NCBI RefSeq assembly: GCF_017876595.1 | Contig: NZ_JAGIOG010000001.1 | Location: 3,038,001-3,102,000, forward strand | DNA: 64,000 bases | Reading direction: 5' to 3' | From: Aeromicrobium fastidiosum | GTDB taxonomy: Bacteria; Actinomycetota; Actinomycetes; Propionibacteriales; Nocardioidaceae | Shown here: positions 24,480 through 37,210 of the stretch, piece by piece | How the letters are laid out: each line of letters begins with the position of its first letter | Numbering within the stretch: the first letter of the stretch is position 1 | The notes under the pieces: generated by a model | Database searches by the model: none | What the model was told of the DNA's origin: nothing | Seen by the model: the letters and a program-made list of their open reading frames with translations, nothing else | Position numbers and translations under genes: made by a program

Positions 24480-24485
24480 ACCCTA
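24480..24485 (-). promoter_or_regulatory. Candidate leaderless -10 box for rpe
   Basis: TAGGGT on the minus strand ends seven bases before the rpe ATG at 24472, with no Shine-Dalgarno sequence between. It lies in the 25-base gap after rsmB, so rpe and the rib genes may form a separate transcript. Confidence 0.45.
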
Positions 24486-24497
24486 TCGGCGTCGGAC

Positions 24498-25781
24498 TCA
24501 GCGCCGACGGATCAGGGCACAGAACATCGCATCGGTGCCGTCGATGTGCGGCCACCACTGGTGCGTCGACTCCAGATCGAGATCGTCGCGCGAAGCCAGC
24601 ACCGCGTCGACGACGCCCCGCGTCTCGCGCACGTGGGGCGAGCAGGTCGCGTAGACCACGACTCCTCCGGGCCGGACGAGCTCGAGCGCCCGGGTCAGCA
24701 GCGCCTCCTGCAGGGGCACGAGGCCGTCGAGATCGGATGGCGTCCTTCGCCAGCGCGACTCCGGGCGTCGACGCAGCGCACCGAGACCCGTGCACGGCGC
24801 GTCGACGAGCACGCGGTCGAACGATCCGTCCGCCCAGGGTCCCTCTCGTCCGTCGTGCACCGTGACCTCGACGTTGCGCAGGCGGCGCACGCCATGACGC
24901 ACGAGCTCGGCCCGGTGCTCCTGCAGCTCGTTGGCGACGAGCGACGCACCCGTGCCGGCGGCCAGCGCACCCAGCAGGGCGGCCTTGCCACCGGGTCCGG
25001 CGCACAGGTCGAGCCAGCGGTCGTCCTGCCCCTCGACGACGGCATCGGCCAGGGCGATCGCGACGAGCTGCGAGCCCTCGTCCTGCACGCCGGCCCGGCC
25101 GTCGCGCACCTCGGCGATCTCGCCGGGGTCACCGCCCTCGTCGAGGATGCGGGCGTACGGCGAGAGCTTGCCGGGAGTGCCCGGCAGGCTCTCGGGCGCA
25201 CTCAGGCCCGGACGGGCCACCAGCGTGACGCGCGGCGGGACGTTGTCGGCCGCGAGCAGCTTGTCGATCTGTGCGCCGTGCCCGCCCAGTGCCTGGTGCA
25301 GGGCCTGCACGATCCACAGCGGGTGGGACGTGCGCACGGACCGGGCGGCGTGCCCCTCGAGCCCCTCGGTCACGATCGTGAGCCAGCCGGCCAGGTCCTT
25401 CTGGCCGATCTTGCGCAGCAGCGCGTTGGCGAAGTGGACGGGCTTGTGGCCGATCTCGCGGCGCACGACGTCGACCGTGGTCGACACGGCTGCGTGGGCC
25501 GGCACCCGCATGCTCAGCAGCTGGTGCGACCCGAGACGCAGGGCGTCCAGGACCGGGGCGTCGATCGACCCGATGCCCTTGCTGGCGACGTGGTCGATGA
25601 TCGCGTCGTAGGTGCCGCGGCGGCGCAGCGTGCCGTGCACGAGCTCGGTGGCGAACGCGGCGTCGCGGCCCTCGATGTGGAACTCGTCGAGCATCGCGGG
25701 CAGCACGAGGTTGACGTAGGCGTCGTCTTGGCTGACCTTGCGCAGTGCGTGGAAGGCGACGGAGCGCACGGGATCGGTCAT
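24498..25781 (-). CDS. rsmB: 16S rRNA m5C967 methyltransferase-like protein
   Basis: SAM-dependent cytosine-5 methyltransferase of the RsmB/Sun family, 427 residues. An N-terminal NusB-like RNA-binding domain (about 5-130) precedes the Rossmann methyltransferase domain (about 235-427). The SAM loop [13 protein letters not shown] is followed by [23 protein letters not shown], which holds the first catalytic cysteine, and [17 protein letters not shown], which holds the second. It overlaps fmt as ATGA, the classic fmt-rsmB pairing. The site specificity is assumed from the family. Confidence 0.95.
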   Translation of the reverse strand: MTDPVRSVAFHALRKVSQDDAYVNLVLPAMLDEFHIEGRDAAFATELVHGTLRRRGTYDAIIDHVASKGIGSIDAPVLDALRLGSHQLLSMRVPAHAAVSTTVDVVRREIGHKPVHFANALLRKIGQKDLAGWLTIVTEGLEGHAARSVRTSHPLWIVQALHQALGGHGAQIDKLLAADNVPPRVTLVARPGLSAPESLPGTPGKLSPYARILDEGGDPGEIAEVRDGRAGVQDEGSQLVAIALADAVVEGQDDRWLDLCAGPGGKAALLGALAAGTGASLVANELQEHRAELVRHGVRRLRNVEVTVHDGREGPWADGSFDRVLVDAPCTGLGALRRRPESRWRRTPSDLDGLVPLQEALLTRALELVRPGGVVVYATCSPHVRETRGVVDAVLASRDDLDLESTHQWWPHIDGTDAMFCALIRRR

Positions 25782-26701
25782 GCGAAGGTGGCCCCGTCCT
25801 CGAACGTCGTGCCCCGGCCCCAGTCGGCGGCGGCCATGCGCTTCTTGCCGACCGCCTGCACCTCACCGAGCACCAGGTCGGTCGTCGCGGTGCCGACGCG
25901 CACCTCGCGCTTGCCGACCTCGATGCGTCCGGGCGCGAGCGTGCTGTCGTCGGCGATCGTCGCGGGCCCGATCTTGACCCGCTCGCCGGCGAGGGTCGTC
26001 CACGCCCCGGGCGCCGGCGTGCAGCCGCGGATGTGCCGGTCGATCGCGAAGGCCGGCCGGTCCCAGTCGATGCGGGCCTCGTCGGTCGAGAGCTTGGGGG
26101 CGAACGAGATGTTGTCGGCGGGCTGCGGCACGGCGGCGATGTCGCCGTCCTCGATGTGGTCGACGACGTCGACGAGCAGCTTGCTGCCCCAGTCGGCGAG
26201 GCGTTCGAGCAGCTCGGCCGTCGTGTCGTCGGCGCGGATGAGCTCGGTGATGGTGCCCAGCACGGGGCCGGCGTCGAGCTCCTCGACGAGGCTGAACACC
26301 GTCGCCCCGGTGACCTCGTCGCCGGCCATGATGGCCCGCTGCACGGGAGCGGCACCGCGCCACGCAGGCAGCACCGAGAAGTGCAGGTTGATCCAGCCGT
26401 ACGGGGGGATGTCGAGCGCCTCGCGCCTGATCAGCGCGCCGTAGGCGACGATCGGGACGCAGTCGGGTGCCAGCTCACGCAGCCGCGCCATGAAGTCGGG
26501 GTCGGACGGCTTGGCCGGCTTGAGCACCTCGATGCCGTGCGCCTCGGCGGCCAGCGCGACGGGCGACGGCGTGAGGGTGCGGCCGCGGCCGGCCGGGGCG
26601 TCGGGGCGCGTGACCACGGCGACCACGTCGTGGCGACTGGCGACGAGCGCCTGAAAGGACGGGAGCGCCGTCTCGGGGGTTCCTGCGAAGACGATTCTCA
26701 C
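25778..26701 (-). CDS. fmt: Methionyl-tRNA formyltransferase
   Basis: Formylates initiator Met-tRNA using 10-formyltetrahydrofolate. It has 307 residues. The N-terminal formyltransferase domain begins MRIVFAGTPETALPSFQAL; the catalytic asparagine-histidine pair is in INLHFSVLPAWRGAAPVQRAI, with aspartate in EELDAGPVLG. The C-terminal OB-like domain (about 205-307) binds tRNA. It lies downstream of priA, separated by a long perfect hairpin. Confidence 0.97.
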   Translation of the reverse strand: MRIVFAGTPETALPSFQALVASRHDVVAVVTRPDAPAGRGRTLTPSPVALAAEAHGIEVLKPAKPSDPDFMARLRELAPDCVPIVAYGALIRREALDIPPYGWINLHFSVLPAWRGAAPVQRAIMAGDEVTGATVFSLVEELDAGPVLGTITELIRADDTTAELLERLADWGSKLLVDVVDHIEDGDIAAVPQPADNISFAPKLSTDEARIDWDRPAFAIDRHIRGCTPAPGAWTTLAGERVKIGPATIADDSTLAPGRIEVGKREVRVGTATTDLVLGEVQAVGKKRMAAADWGRGTTFEDGATFA

Positions 26702-26715
26702 CCCCCGAGTCTAGG

Positions 26716-26793
26716 GCGCTGGCGTCCTGTCCCGATCCCGGGCGGTGCGCTGGCGTCCACCCGGGCCGGCCCCCTGGACGCCAGCGCACCGCC
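26716..26793. repeat. Long perfect hairpin with extra direct copy, between priA and fmt
   Basis: A 19-base arm at 26741-26759 pairs perfectly with 26775-26793 across a 15-base loop. The arm holds GCGCTGGCGTCC, and a second direct copy of these 12 bases lies at 26716-26727. Thus two direct copies and one inverted copy are present, the same plan as the repeat at 9675 but with a different sequence. It lies 16 bases after the priA stop, so it could end priA transcription, although no T-run follows. Confidence 0.8.
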
Positions 26794-26808
26794 ACATGGG
26801 CACGTGAT

Positions 26809-28812
26809 CTAGAAGGTGAGGGGGTCGATCTGGATGCGGAGACCGGGCAGCTTGGCGGCGCTGCGCTCGGCGGCGACGGCTGCCAGCAGGGTCGCGAGCT
26901 CGGCACCCTCGCGGCGGGGGGTGCGCAGGATGAGACGCTGCGCCGCGTCGGGTGCGCGCTGGTCGACGGGCACTGGGCCCAGCACCTCGGTGTGGGCGGT
27001 CCACGCGCGGCCGGCGAGGTCGGCGAGCACGTCGTCGGGTCCGTCGACCGTCGCGAGTCGCGCGGTCGGCGGCAGATGAGTCTCGGCGCGCGCGGCGAGC
27101 TCGCGGGCGGCGAACCCTGCCGGATCGGCTCGGACGACGGCCTGCAGCGTCTGCGCGTCGCCCACCGCGACGGCCTTGCCGCCGGGTCGTGCCAGGGCGA
27201 GGGCGTTGAACCAACGCCGGTGCGACTCCTCGTCGACCCGCACGTCCTCTCGTCCCAGCATCAGCCAGGTGTCGAGCAGGATCACGGCGTCGTAGCCGCC
27301 GTCGACGTGCGGCTCGGCCCCCGGGGTGGCCAGCACGATGCGTCGTCCGGCCGGCAGGTCGTCGAGCACCGTCGAGCCGCCTGACGTCACGACCTCACGG
27401 TCGGGGAAGGCCCGGCCGAACTCCTCGGCCGTCCTCAGCGCTCCCACCACCGGCGACCTCAGCGTCGTGCCGTGGCAGTGCGGGCACGACCACGGCACGG
27501 CCTCCTGCCCGCACCAGCGGCACGCGACCGGCGCCGAGGCCGACGGCTGTCCCAGCGGACCCTGGCACGCCTGGCAGCGAGCCGGTTCGCGGCACGTCTG
27601 GCACGTCAGCGAGTCGCGGTAGCCGCGCCGCGGCACCTGGATGAGCACGGAGCCCTCGGAGGCGCGGATGGCCCGGAACGCCTGCTGCGGCAGCCTGACG
27701 GGTGCCGCGCCGGCGATCGAGCCGTCGGTGACCTCGACCTGCGGCCACGCCCGCCGACGCGTGCGCTGCTCGGCCGCGAGCTCGATGCACCAGCCGCTCT
27801 CGATCAGCGACTGGCCCTCGGCGGTGCGGGCGTAGCCGCCGACCAGCAGGGCCGTGTCGTGGCGCGCGGCACGCAGCAGCAGCACCTCCCGCGCGTGTGG
27901 ATAGGGAGCCCGGGGCTCGGCGAACAGGTCGTCGCCGTCGTCCCACATCGCCACGAGGCCGAGGTCTGGGATCGGCGCGAAGGCTGCCGCGCGCGTGCCC
28001 AGCACGACCTGCACGTCGCCCCGCGCTGCGGCCAGGAACGACCGGTAGCGCCGCTCGGCCGGCTGGGCAGCAGTCAGCGCGACGTGACGGCCCTCCCCCA
28101 GCACCTGCGTGAACACCGCGTCCCACCGGGCCACGTCGCGCGCATCGGGGACGCACACGACCGCACCCCTGCCGGAGGAGAGCGTCGCCAGGACCGCCTC
28201 GGCGACCAGCTGGGCCGGATCGTGCCCGGGGACCGCGGTCCACCAGGCCCGTGGCCGCTCGCCCGCCTGCAGCGAGGTCACGAAGCCCAGCCCGTGCACG
28301 TAGGTCTGCCACCCCTCGAGGCTCTGGACGGCTGGGGCCCCCTTCGGTGCCTCCGTGCGAGGGGCCTTCTCGGCGCGCGCGTGCCGTGGGGGGATCGCGA
28401 GACGCAGGACGTCACCGAGCACGCCCGCGTATCGGTCGGCGACGACCCGGGCCAGGCTCAGCACCTCCGGCGTGAGCACGACCTCGGACGACACGACCTT
28501 GGCCAGGAAGGCGAGGTGTCCCCCGTGCTCGCTGTGCTCGACGCGTTCGACGACGAACCCGTCGACCAGCCGGCCGGCGAAGCGCACCTTGACGCGGCAG
28601 CCCGGCACCGCCGCGAGCTCGAGGTCGGCGGGCACGAGGTAGTCGAACGGACGGTCGAGATGGGCCAGTCCGGAGTCGACGACGACTCGGGCGACGGGCC
28701 GTGCCGCCGCAGCTGTCGGCATCGGCTTCGACGACGGCTTCTGCGGTGGCGGAGACGCCGCTGACGACGAAGGGACCAGAGCGAGCTGCTCTGGTCCCTT
28801 CTCGTTGGTCAC
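26809..28812 (-). CDS. priA: PriA-type primosomal protein lacking helicase motifs
   Basis: Replication-restart protein of 667 residues. The N-terminal DNA-binding 3'BD (about 38-135, RVVVDSGLAHLDRPFDYLVP) and the zinc-binding region with four CxxC pairs (CQTC, CQAC, CRWC, CPHC; about 430-470) are conserved. The helicase core is degenerate: the Walker A position reads SSGRGAVVCVPD with no GKT, and the DEEH box position reads MWDDGDD. This is the known state of many actinobacterial PriA proteins, which probably lack helicase activity. GTG 28812 begins VTNEKGPEQLALVPS. TAGAAC at 28819-28824 may act as a leaderless -10. Confidence 0.93.
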   Translation of the reverse strand: MTNEKGPEQLALVPSSSAASPPPQKPSSKPMPTAAAARPVARVVVDSGLAHLDRPFDYLVPADLELAAVPGCRVKVRFAGRLVDGFVVERVEHSEHGGHLAFLAKVVSSEVVLTPEVLSLARVVADRYAGVLGDVLRLAIPPRHARAEKAPRTEAPKGAPAVQSLEGWQTYVHGLGFVTSLQAGERPRAWWTAVPGHDPAQLVAEAVLATLSSGRGAVVCVPDARDVARWDAVFTQVLGEGRHVALTAAQPAERRYRSFLAAARGDVQVVLGTRAAAFAPIPDLGLVAMWDDGDDLFAEPRAPYPHAREVLLLRAARHDTALLVGGYARTAEGQSLIESGWCIELAAEQRTRRRAWPQVEVTDGSIAGAAPVRLPQQAFRAIRASEGSVLIQVPRRGYRDSLTCQTCREPARCQACQGPLGQPSASAPVACRWCGQEAVPWSCPHCHGTTLRSPVVGALRTAEEFGRAFPDREVVTSGGSTVLDDLPAGRRIVLATPGAEPHVDGGYDAVILLDTWLMLGREDVRVDEESHRRWFNALALARPGGKAVAVGDAQTLQAVVRADPAGFAARELAARAETHLPPTARLATVDGPDDVLADLAGRAWTAHTEVLGPVPVDQRAPDAAQRLILRTPRREGAELATLLAAVAAERSAAKLPGLRIQIDPLTF

Positions 28813-28843
28813 GGTGCTGTTCTACCAGCCCGTGCCGACACGA

Positions 28844-30037
28844 CTACTTCGACGCGGCAGCCTTGAGCGCCTCGGCGCGGTCGGTGGTCTCCCACACGAC
28901 GCCCGGCAGCTCACGACCGAAGTGGCCGTAGGCGGCCGTCTGGGCGTAGATCGGCTTGAGCAGGTCGAGATCGCGGATGATCGCGGCCGGACGCAGGTCG
29001 AAGACCTCGAGGACGGCCTCGCGGATCGTGTCGACCGGCACGGTCTCGGTGCCGAAGGCCTCGACGTAGAAGCCCACGGGGTGCGCCTTGCCGATCGCGT
29101 AGGCGACCTGCACCTCGACCTTGCTGGCCAGGCCGGCAGCCACGATGTTCTTGGCGACCCAGCGCATCGCGTAGGCGGCCGAGCGGTCGACCTTGCTCGG
29201 GTCCTTGCCGGAGAAGGCACCGCCGCCGTGACGGGCGTAGCCGCCGTAGGTGTCGACGATGATCTTGCGACCCGTCAGGCCGACGTCGCCCATGGGTCCG
29301 CCGATGACGAACTTGCCGGTCGGGTTGACCAGCAGGCGGTAGTCGGAGGTGTCGACGTCGAAGTTCGCCAGGACGACGTCGACGACGTGCTTCTTGATGT
29401 CGACCGCGAGGGTGGCGTCGAGGTCGATGCCGTCCTCGTGCTGCGTCGACAGCACGACGGTGTCGACGCGGACGGGCTTGTCGTCGTCGTCGTACTCGAC
29501 CGTGACCTGGGTCTTGCCGTCGGGACGCAGGTACGGCAGCGTGCCGTCCTTGCGCACGGCGGTCAGCTGCTCGGCCAGACGGTGCGCGATCGTGATCGGC
29601 AGCGGCATCAGCTCGGGCGTCTCGTCGCACGCGAAGCCGAACATGAGGCCCTGGTCGCCGGCACCCTGCAGGTCGAGCGGATCGGCCGAGCCCTCCGTGC
29701 GGCCCTCGAACGCCGTGTCGACGCCCTGCGCGATGTCGGGCGACTGGGCGTCGAGGGTGATCTGCACGCCGCAGGAGCCGCCGTCGAAGCCCTTGACCGA
29801 CGAGTCGTAGCCGATCTCGAGCACCCGGTCGCGGGCGATCTTGGCGATGTCGGCGTAGGCCTCGGTGGTGACCTCACCACCGACCACGATGAGTCCCGTG
29901 GTGATGAACGTCTCGCACGCCACCCGGCTCTTGGGGTCCTGGGCAAGCAGCGCGTCCAGGACGCTGTCGCTGATCTGGTCGGCGATCTTGTCCGGGTGAC
30001 CTTCGGTCACGGACTCGGACGTGAAGAAGCGGCTCAC
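28844..30037 (-). CDS. metK: S-adenosylmethionine synthase
   Basis: Makes S-adenosylmethionine from methionine and ATP. It has 397 residues. [20 protein letters not shown] begins the protein; [21 protein letters not shown] and [23 protein letters not shown] are the signature regions. The start is GTG 30037 (VSRFF), since AGGAG lies five bases upstream; the ATG two bases earlier is out of frame. TAGACT at 30067-30072 is a possible -10 box with a leader of about 25 bases. No SAM riboswitch is seen in the 61-base gap before it. Confidence 0.97.
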   Translation of the reverse strand: MSRFFTSESVTEGHPDKIADQISDSVLDALLAQDPKSRVACETFITTGLIVVGGEVTTEAYADIAKIARDRVLEIGYDSSVKGFDGGSCGVQITLDAQSPDIAQGVDTAFEGRTEGSADPLDLQGAGDQGLMFGFACDETPELMPLPITIAHRLAEQLTAVRKDGTLPYLRPDGKTQVTVEYDDDDKPVRVDTVVLSTQHEDGIDLDATLAVDIKKHVVDVVLANFDVDTSDYRLLVNPTGKFVIGGPMGDVGLTGRKIIVDTYGGYARHGGGAFSGKDPSKVDRSAAYAMRWVAKNIVAAGLASKVEVQVAYAIGKAHPVGFYVEAFGTETVPVDTIREAVLEVFDLRPAAIIRDLDLLKPIYAQTAAYGHFGRELPGVVWETTDRAEALKAAASK

Positions 30038-30098
30038 ATTTTCTCCTGGGTTGAGGTCTGTTCGACAGTCTAACGAGCGAGGTGCTCGGGAGTCTCGG

Positions 30099-31301
30099 TC
30101 AGTCCAGGCGCTGGACGACGGCGTCCCACACGGCGTGCGCGAGGGCGGTCTTCGGCCCGAGCGGGACCTCGACGACGCTGCCGTCGGCTCCCAGCAGCAC
30201 GGCCTCGTTGTCGTCGCGCCCGAACGCCTTGCCATCGCTGACGTCGTTGACGACCAGCAGGTCGCAGCCCTTGCGGGCGAGCTTGGCCCGCGCGTGCTCG
30301 ATGACCGTCGCCGTGGCGTCACCGGTCTCGGCCGCGAATCCGACGATGACGGGTGCCGCACCCGCACGGGCACCGACCAACTCGACGAGGATGTCGGGGT
30401 TCTCGACCAGGCGGATCTCGGGCGTCGCGCCGTCAGGGGTCTTCTTGATCTTGGCGTCGACGAACTGGGCGGGACGGAAGTCGGCGGGTGCCGCGGCCAT
30501 GACGACGGCGTCGGCACCCTCAGCGGCCAGCAGCACCTGCTGGCGCAGCTGCTCGGTGCTGACGACGCGGACGACGTCGACCCCGGCCGGGGCCGGCAGC
30601 TCGACATTGGCGGCCACAACCGTGACGCGCGCTCCGCGGGCCACCGCCGCCGCGGCCAGCGCGAAGCCCTGGCGGCCCGACGAGCGGTTGCCGAGAAAAC
30701 GCACGGGGTCGAGGAACTCCCTCGTGCCGCCCGCGGAGACCACGACGTGGCGCCCCGCGAGGTCGAGGGGACGGCCCTCGAGGACGTCGAGCGCCGCACG
30801 GAAGATGTCGGCCGGGTCGGGCAGACGTCCCTTGCCGGTGTCGGCACCGGTCAGGCGTCCGACCGCAGGCTCGAGCACGACGTGCCCGCGAGAGCGGAGC
30901 GTCGCGACATTGGCCTGCGTGGCGGAGTTCTCCCACATCTCGGTGTGCATCGCCGGGGCGAACATCACGGGGCACGTGGCCGTCAGCAGCGTGTTGGTCA
31001 GCAGGTCGTCGGCCAGGCCGTGCGCGGCCTTGGCCAGGAGGTTGGCGGTGGCGGGTGCCACGAGCACCAGGTCGGCGCTGCGTCCGATGCGCACGTGCGC
31101 GACCTCGTCGACGTGCTCGAACACGCCGACCTGCACCGGCTTGCCGCTCAGCGCCTCCCACGTGGCAGTCCCCACGAAGTTCAGGGACGACTCCGTGGGG
31201 ACGACGCGGACGCTGTGGCCCGACTCGGTGAACAGTCGCAGCAGCTCGGCGGCCTTGTAGGACGCGATGCCGCCGGCGACACCGAGGACGACCTCAGTCA
31301 T
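30099..31301 (-). CDS. coaBC: Bifunctional phosphopantothenoylcysteine synthetase/decarboxylase
   Basis: Two consecutive steps of coenzyme A synthesis. The N-terminal flavoprotein decarboxylase CoaC (about 1-185) has [38 protein letters not shown] and the [10 protein letters not shown] substrate motif. The C-terminal synthetase CoaB (about 186-400) has [27 protein letters not shown], the KIKK lysines and [25 protein letters not shown]. It has 400 residues. It follows gmk and rpoZ, the common gmk-rpoZ-coaBC-metK order of Actinobacteria. Confidence 0.97.
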   Translation of the reverse strand: MTEVVLGVAGGIASYKAAELLRLFTESGHSVRVVPTESSLNFVGTATWEALSGKPVQVGVFEHVDEVAHVRIGRSADLVLVAPATANLLAKAAHGLADDLLTNTLLTATCPVMFAPAMHTEMWENSATQANVATLRSRGHVVLEPAVGRLTGADTGKGRLPDPADIFRAALDVLEGRPLDLAGRHVVVSAGGTREFLDPVRFLGNRSSGRQGFALAAAAVARGARVTVVAANVELPAPAGVDVVRVVSTEQLRQQVLLAAEGADAVVMAAAPADFRPAQFVDAKIKKTPDGATPEIRLVENPDILVELVGARAGAAPVIVGFAAETGDATATVIEHARAKLARKGCDLLVVNDVSDGKAFGRDDNEAVLLGADGSVVEVPLGPKTALAHAVWDAVVQRLD

Positions 31302-31311
31302 CGCGGGTGAT

Positions 31312-31617
31312 TCAGGCCTTCTCGGCGGCGGCCGCCGCTGCGGCAGCCTCGGCCTCGGGGTCGATGTCCTCGACGGTCAGCAGGTCGGCGTTGATCTCGC
31401 GCAGCGCGATCGACAGAGGCTTCTCCTGCACGCCCGTCTCGAGCAGCGGACCGACGTACTCGAGCAGGCCCTCGCCGAGCTGGGAGTAGTACGCGTTGAT
31501 CTGCCGGGCGCGCTTGGCGCTGTAGAGGACGAGCTTGTACTTGCTGTCGGCCTTCTCGAGCAGGTCGTCGAGCGGCGGGTTGGTGATGCCGATGGCAGTC
31601 GAACGTGTCGTGGACAC
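31312..31617 (-). CDS. rpoZ: RNA polymerase omega subunit
   Basis: Small RNA polymerase subunit that aids assembly, 101 residues, starting at GTG 31617 ([44 protein letters not shown]). The core [13 protein letters not shown] and [10 protein letters not shown] blocks are typical of actinobacterial omega. The C-terminus ends in a long alanine run ([14 protein letters not shown]). It lies 48 bases after gmk and ten before coaBC. Confidence 0.96.
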   Translation of the reverse strand: MSTTRSTAIGITNPPLDDLLEKADSKYKLVLYSAKRARQINAYYSQLGEGLLEYVGPLLETGVQEKPLSIALREINADLLTVEDIDPEAEAAAAAAAAEKA

Positions 31618-31649
31618 AGAGCCTCACAGAAAGGAAACGAAGGTGGGAA

Positions 31650-31671
31650 GGCTGACGAAGATGGGTCAGCC
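31650..31671 (-). terminator. Weak hairpin at the gmk 3' end
   Basis: GGCTGAC (31671-31665 on the minus strand) pairs with GTCAGCC (31656-31650) across an eight-base loop and overlaps the gmk stop codon. Only a pyrimidine-rich stretch follows, so full termination before rpoZ is doubtful. Confidence 0.3.
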
Positions 31672-32259
31672 CGGGGGCCGGCTGATGCCGGACCGGAACA
31701 AGTCTACCAATTCCTCGCAGGCGGTCTCGACATCGGTGTTCACGATCGTCACGTCGAACTCCGACTCGGCCGCCAGCTCAGTGCGGGCCGTGCGCAGTCT
31801 GCGCTCCCGCTCCTCGGGCCCTTCGGTGCCGCGGCCGACCAGACGACGCTCGAGCTCCTCGAAGCTCGGCGGCTTCAGGAAGCACATGAGCGCGTCCGGC
31901 ATGCTCTGGCGCACCTGACGGGCACCCTGCAGGTCGATCTCCAGCAGCGCGGGGGTGCCGGCCGCGAGACGCTCCTCGACCTGGGCCCGCGGCGTGCCGT
32001 AGCGCGCCGCGCTGTGCACGACGGCCCACTCGAGCAGGCCGTCCGCGGCGACGAGGCGGTCGAACTCCGCGTCGGAGATGAAGTGGTAGTGCACGCCGTC
32101 GATCTCGCCGGGCCGCGCCGGGCGTGTCGTGACCGAGACGGAGATCCAGATGTCGGGGTGCTGCTCGCGCACGCACGCCGCGACCGTCCCCTTGCCGACC
32201 GCGGTCGGGCCGGCCAGCACCACGAGACGCGACCGCTGCGGGCCCCCGCCGTCAGCCAC
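31666..32259 (-). CDS. gmk: Guanylate kinase
   Basis: Phosphorylates GMP to GDP, 197 residues. GTG 32259 ([26 protein letters not shown]) puts the P-loop GPTAVGKGT at residues 17-25. The GMP-binding part is [22 protein letters not shown], and the lid arginines are in [18 protein letters not shown]. The start lies within the last eight bases of mihF, so the two are closely coupled. GTG is chosen because the conserved P-loop starts close to it; a longer frame upstream has no domain content. Confidence 0.95.
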   Translation of the reverse strand: MADGGGPQRSRLVVLAGPTAVGKGTVAACVREQHPDIWISVSVTTRPARPGEIDGVHYHFISDAEFDRLVAADGLLEWAVVHSAARYGTPRAQVEERLAAGTPALLEIDLQGARQVRQSMPDALMCFLKPPSFEELERRLVGRGTEGPEERERRLRTARTELAAESEFDVTIVNTDVETACEELVDLFRSGISRPPG

Positions 32260-32572
32260 GGTCTGCGAACTCGGCGAGGAGCGCCGACACCTGCTTGGCG
32301 CCCAGGCCACGGAGCCGCCGGCTGTCGGCGATGCCGATGCGCTGCATGATCTCCTGCGCGCGCACCTTGCCGACGCCGGGCATGGCCTGGAGCAGGTCGA
32401 CGACCCGCAGCTTGGCGACGACCTCGTTGACCTTCGACTCCTGGATGACCTCGGCGAGGCTCGCGCTCGACGACTTGAGACGCACCTTGATGTCGGCGCG
32501 TACCTGCCGGGCGGCGGCCGCCTTCTCGAGCGCGGCTCTGCGCTGCTCGGGGGTGAGAATCGGGAGTGCCAC
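32252..32572 (-). CDS. mihF: Actinobacterial integration host factor mIHF
   Basis: Nucleoid-associated DNA-bending protein peculiar to Actinobacteria, with a helix-two-turn-helix fold unrelated to HU-type IHF. GTG 32572 ([27 protein letters not shown]) gives 106 residues, like the short mycobacterial form; GAGAGG lies about seven bases upstream. A GTG nine bases earlier overlaps that site and is less likely. The conserved [32 protein letters not shown] core is present. It precedes gmk, as in many Actinobacteria. Confidence 0.95.
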   Translation of the reverse strand: MALPILTPEQRRAALEKAAAARQVRADIKVRLKSSSASLAEVIQESKVNEVVAKLRVVDLLQAMPGVGKVRAQEIMQRIGIADSRRLRGLGAKQVSALLAEFADRG

Positions 32573-32606
32573 TCGTGTCACCTCTCGGATGGGTGCGGTC
32601 GGTCGG

Positions 32607-33038
32607 TCATTTCAGGGTGATGTCGCACGTGGTCTTGACGTCCTTGACGACGGCTGTCCGCTGCTTGACCGTGTCGTTGAAAGCGGAGTAGGCCTTGTCG
32701 ACCGTCTCGACGTCGTCTGCGTCGGCCGCGGCCCGCTTCTCGGGATCGGCGAGCTCGGCGAAGGTCAGGCCGGTCTTCTTCTGGGCGGCCTGCACGCCCC
32801 GCATCGCCCGGTCGATCGCGGTCCAGTCCTTGACGACGTTCTCGGGCTTGGTCGCGGCGATCGCGCGCACGGCCCTGGCCTCCTTGGTGAAGGCGGCATC
32901 GGTCGCGGCCTTGCCGAACGAGCCCAGGGTCGACTGGTTCTCCTTGACCGCGGCGCAGTACGGGCTGTCGCCCCCGCACCCGGCGAGCACGGACCCCGAC
33001 ACCGCGAGGGTGACCAGCGTGACGGCGATCCTGTTCAT
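32607..33038 (-). CDS. Predicted lipoprotein of unknown function
   Basis: Protein of 143 residues with a type II signal peptide: MNRIAVTLVTLAVSGSVLAGC, lipobox VLAGC with the lipidated cysteine at residue 21. The mature part is alpha-helical, with a single later pair of cysteines (C28-type YCAAV and CDITL near the C-terminus) that could form a disulfide. No family was recognised. It lies three bases after pyrF and 34 before mihF, inside the pyrimidine operon, which may be chance. Confidence 0.75.
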   Translation of the reverse strand: MNRIAVTLVTLAVSGSVLAGCGGDSPYCAAVKENQSTLGSFGKAATDAAFTKEARAVRAIAATKPENVVKDWTAIDRAMRGVQAAQKKTGLTFAELADPEKRAAADADDVETVDKAYSAFNDTVKQRTAVVKDVKTTCDITLK

Positions 33039-33041
33039 GGT

Positions 33042-33868
33042 CTACGACCCTACAAGTTCGGCGTTGACGCGCGCGGCCGCATCGCGGAGCGCCGACACGT
33101 CGGGCCCGGCCGAGAGCACGCCTCGCGACGTCGACGGGATGACCAGGTCCATGACGTCGCCGAACACACGGCGGATGTCGTCGACCGTGCCGCCCTGCGC
33201 GCCGAAGCCCGGCACGAGCAGCGGACCGTTGATCGCCAGGCCCGCACCCGACAGCGACGCCGCGGCGTCACCGATCGTCGCGCCGACGACGGCCCCGAAC
33301 GATCCCATCGGGGTGGCACCGGCGTTGAGCTCTGCCAGCTGGGACAGCACGGTGTCGGCGACGGTGCGACCGTCCTTGACGGCGTGCTGCACCTCGGGAC
33401 CCTCGGGGTTGGAGGTCAGCGCGAGCACGAAGACCCCCGCATCGTTGTTCTGCGCCACCTCGAAGAACGGTGCGAGCGAGCCGAAGCCGAGGTACGGGCT
33501 CACCGTGATCGCGTCGGCGGCCATCGGCGCGTCGTCGTCGAGGTAGGCGTCGGCGTAGGCCTGCGCGGTCGAGCCGATGTCGCCACGCTTGACGTCCAGC
33601 ACGACGAGCGAGCCGGTGTGCCGCAGGTCCTCGATCGTCCGCTCGAGCACCACGACTCCCCTGGCCCCGAACCGCTCGAAGAACGCCGACTGCGGCTTGA
33701 CGAACGCGACCTGGCCGGCGAACGCCTCGACACATGTCGACGCGAACCGGTCGAGCCCCTCGATGTCGTCCTCCAGACCCCACTGCTCGAGCAGCGACGG
33801 GTGCGGGTCGATGCCGATGCAGGCCGGGCCGTAGGCCTGCATCGCGACGTGAGCGCGACTCCCGAAGC

Positions 33869-33872
<4 letters not shown>
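33042..33872 (-). CDS. pyrF: Orotidine-5'-phosphate decarboxylase, type 2
   Basis: Decarboxylates OMP to UMP. It has 276 residues, the longer type 2 form common in Actinobacteria. The sequence has [16 protein letters not shown] and the catalytic [23 protein letters not shown] with the lysine-aspartate tetrad, and later [19 protein letters not shown] at the phosphate site. ATG 33872 overlaps the carB stop (ATGA). No pyrD or pyrE occurs in this window; they must lie elsewhere. Confidence 0.97.

Positions 33873-37209
<3,337 letters not shown>

Positions 37210-37210
<1 letters not shown>

Noticed and set aside
30038..30098. SAM riboswitch before metK
   Set aside because: The gap is only 61 bases with no conserved SAM aptamer pattern.
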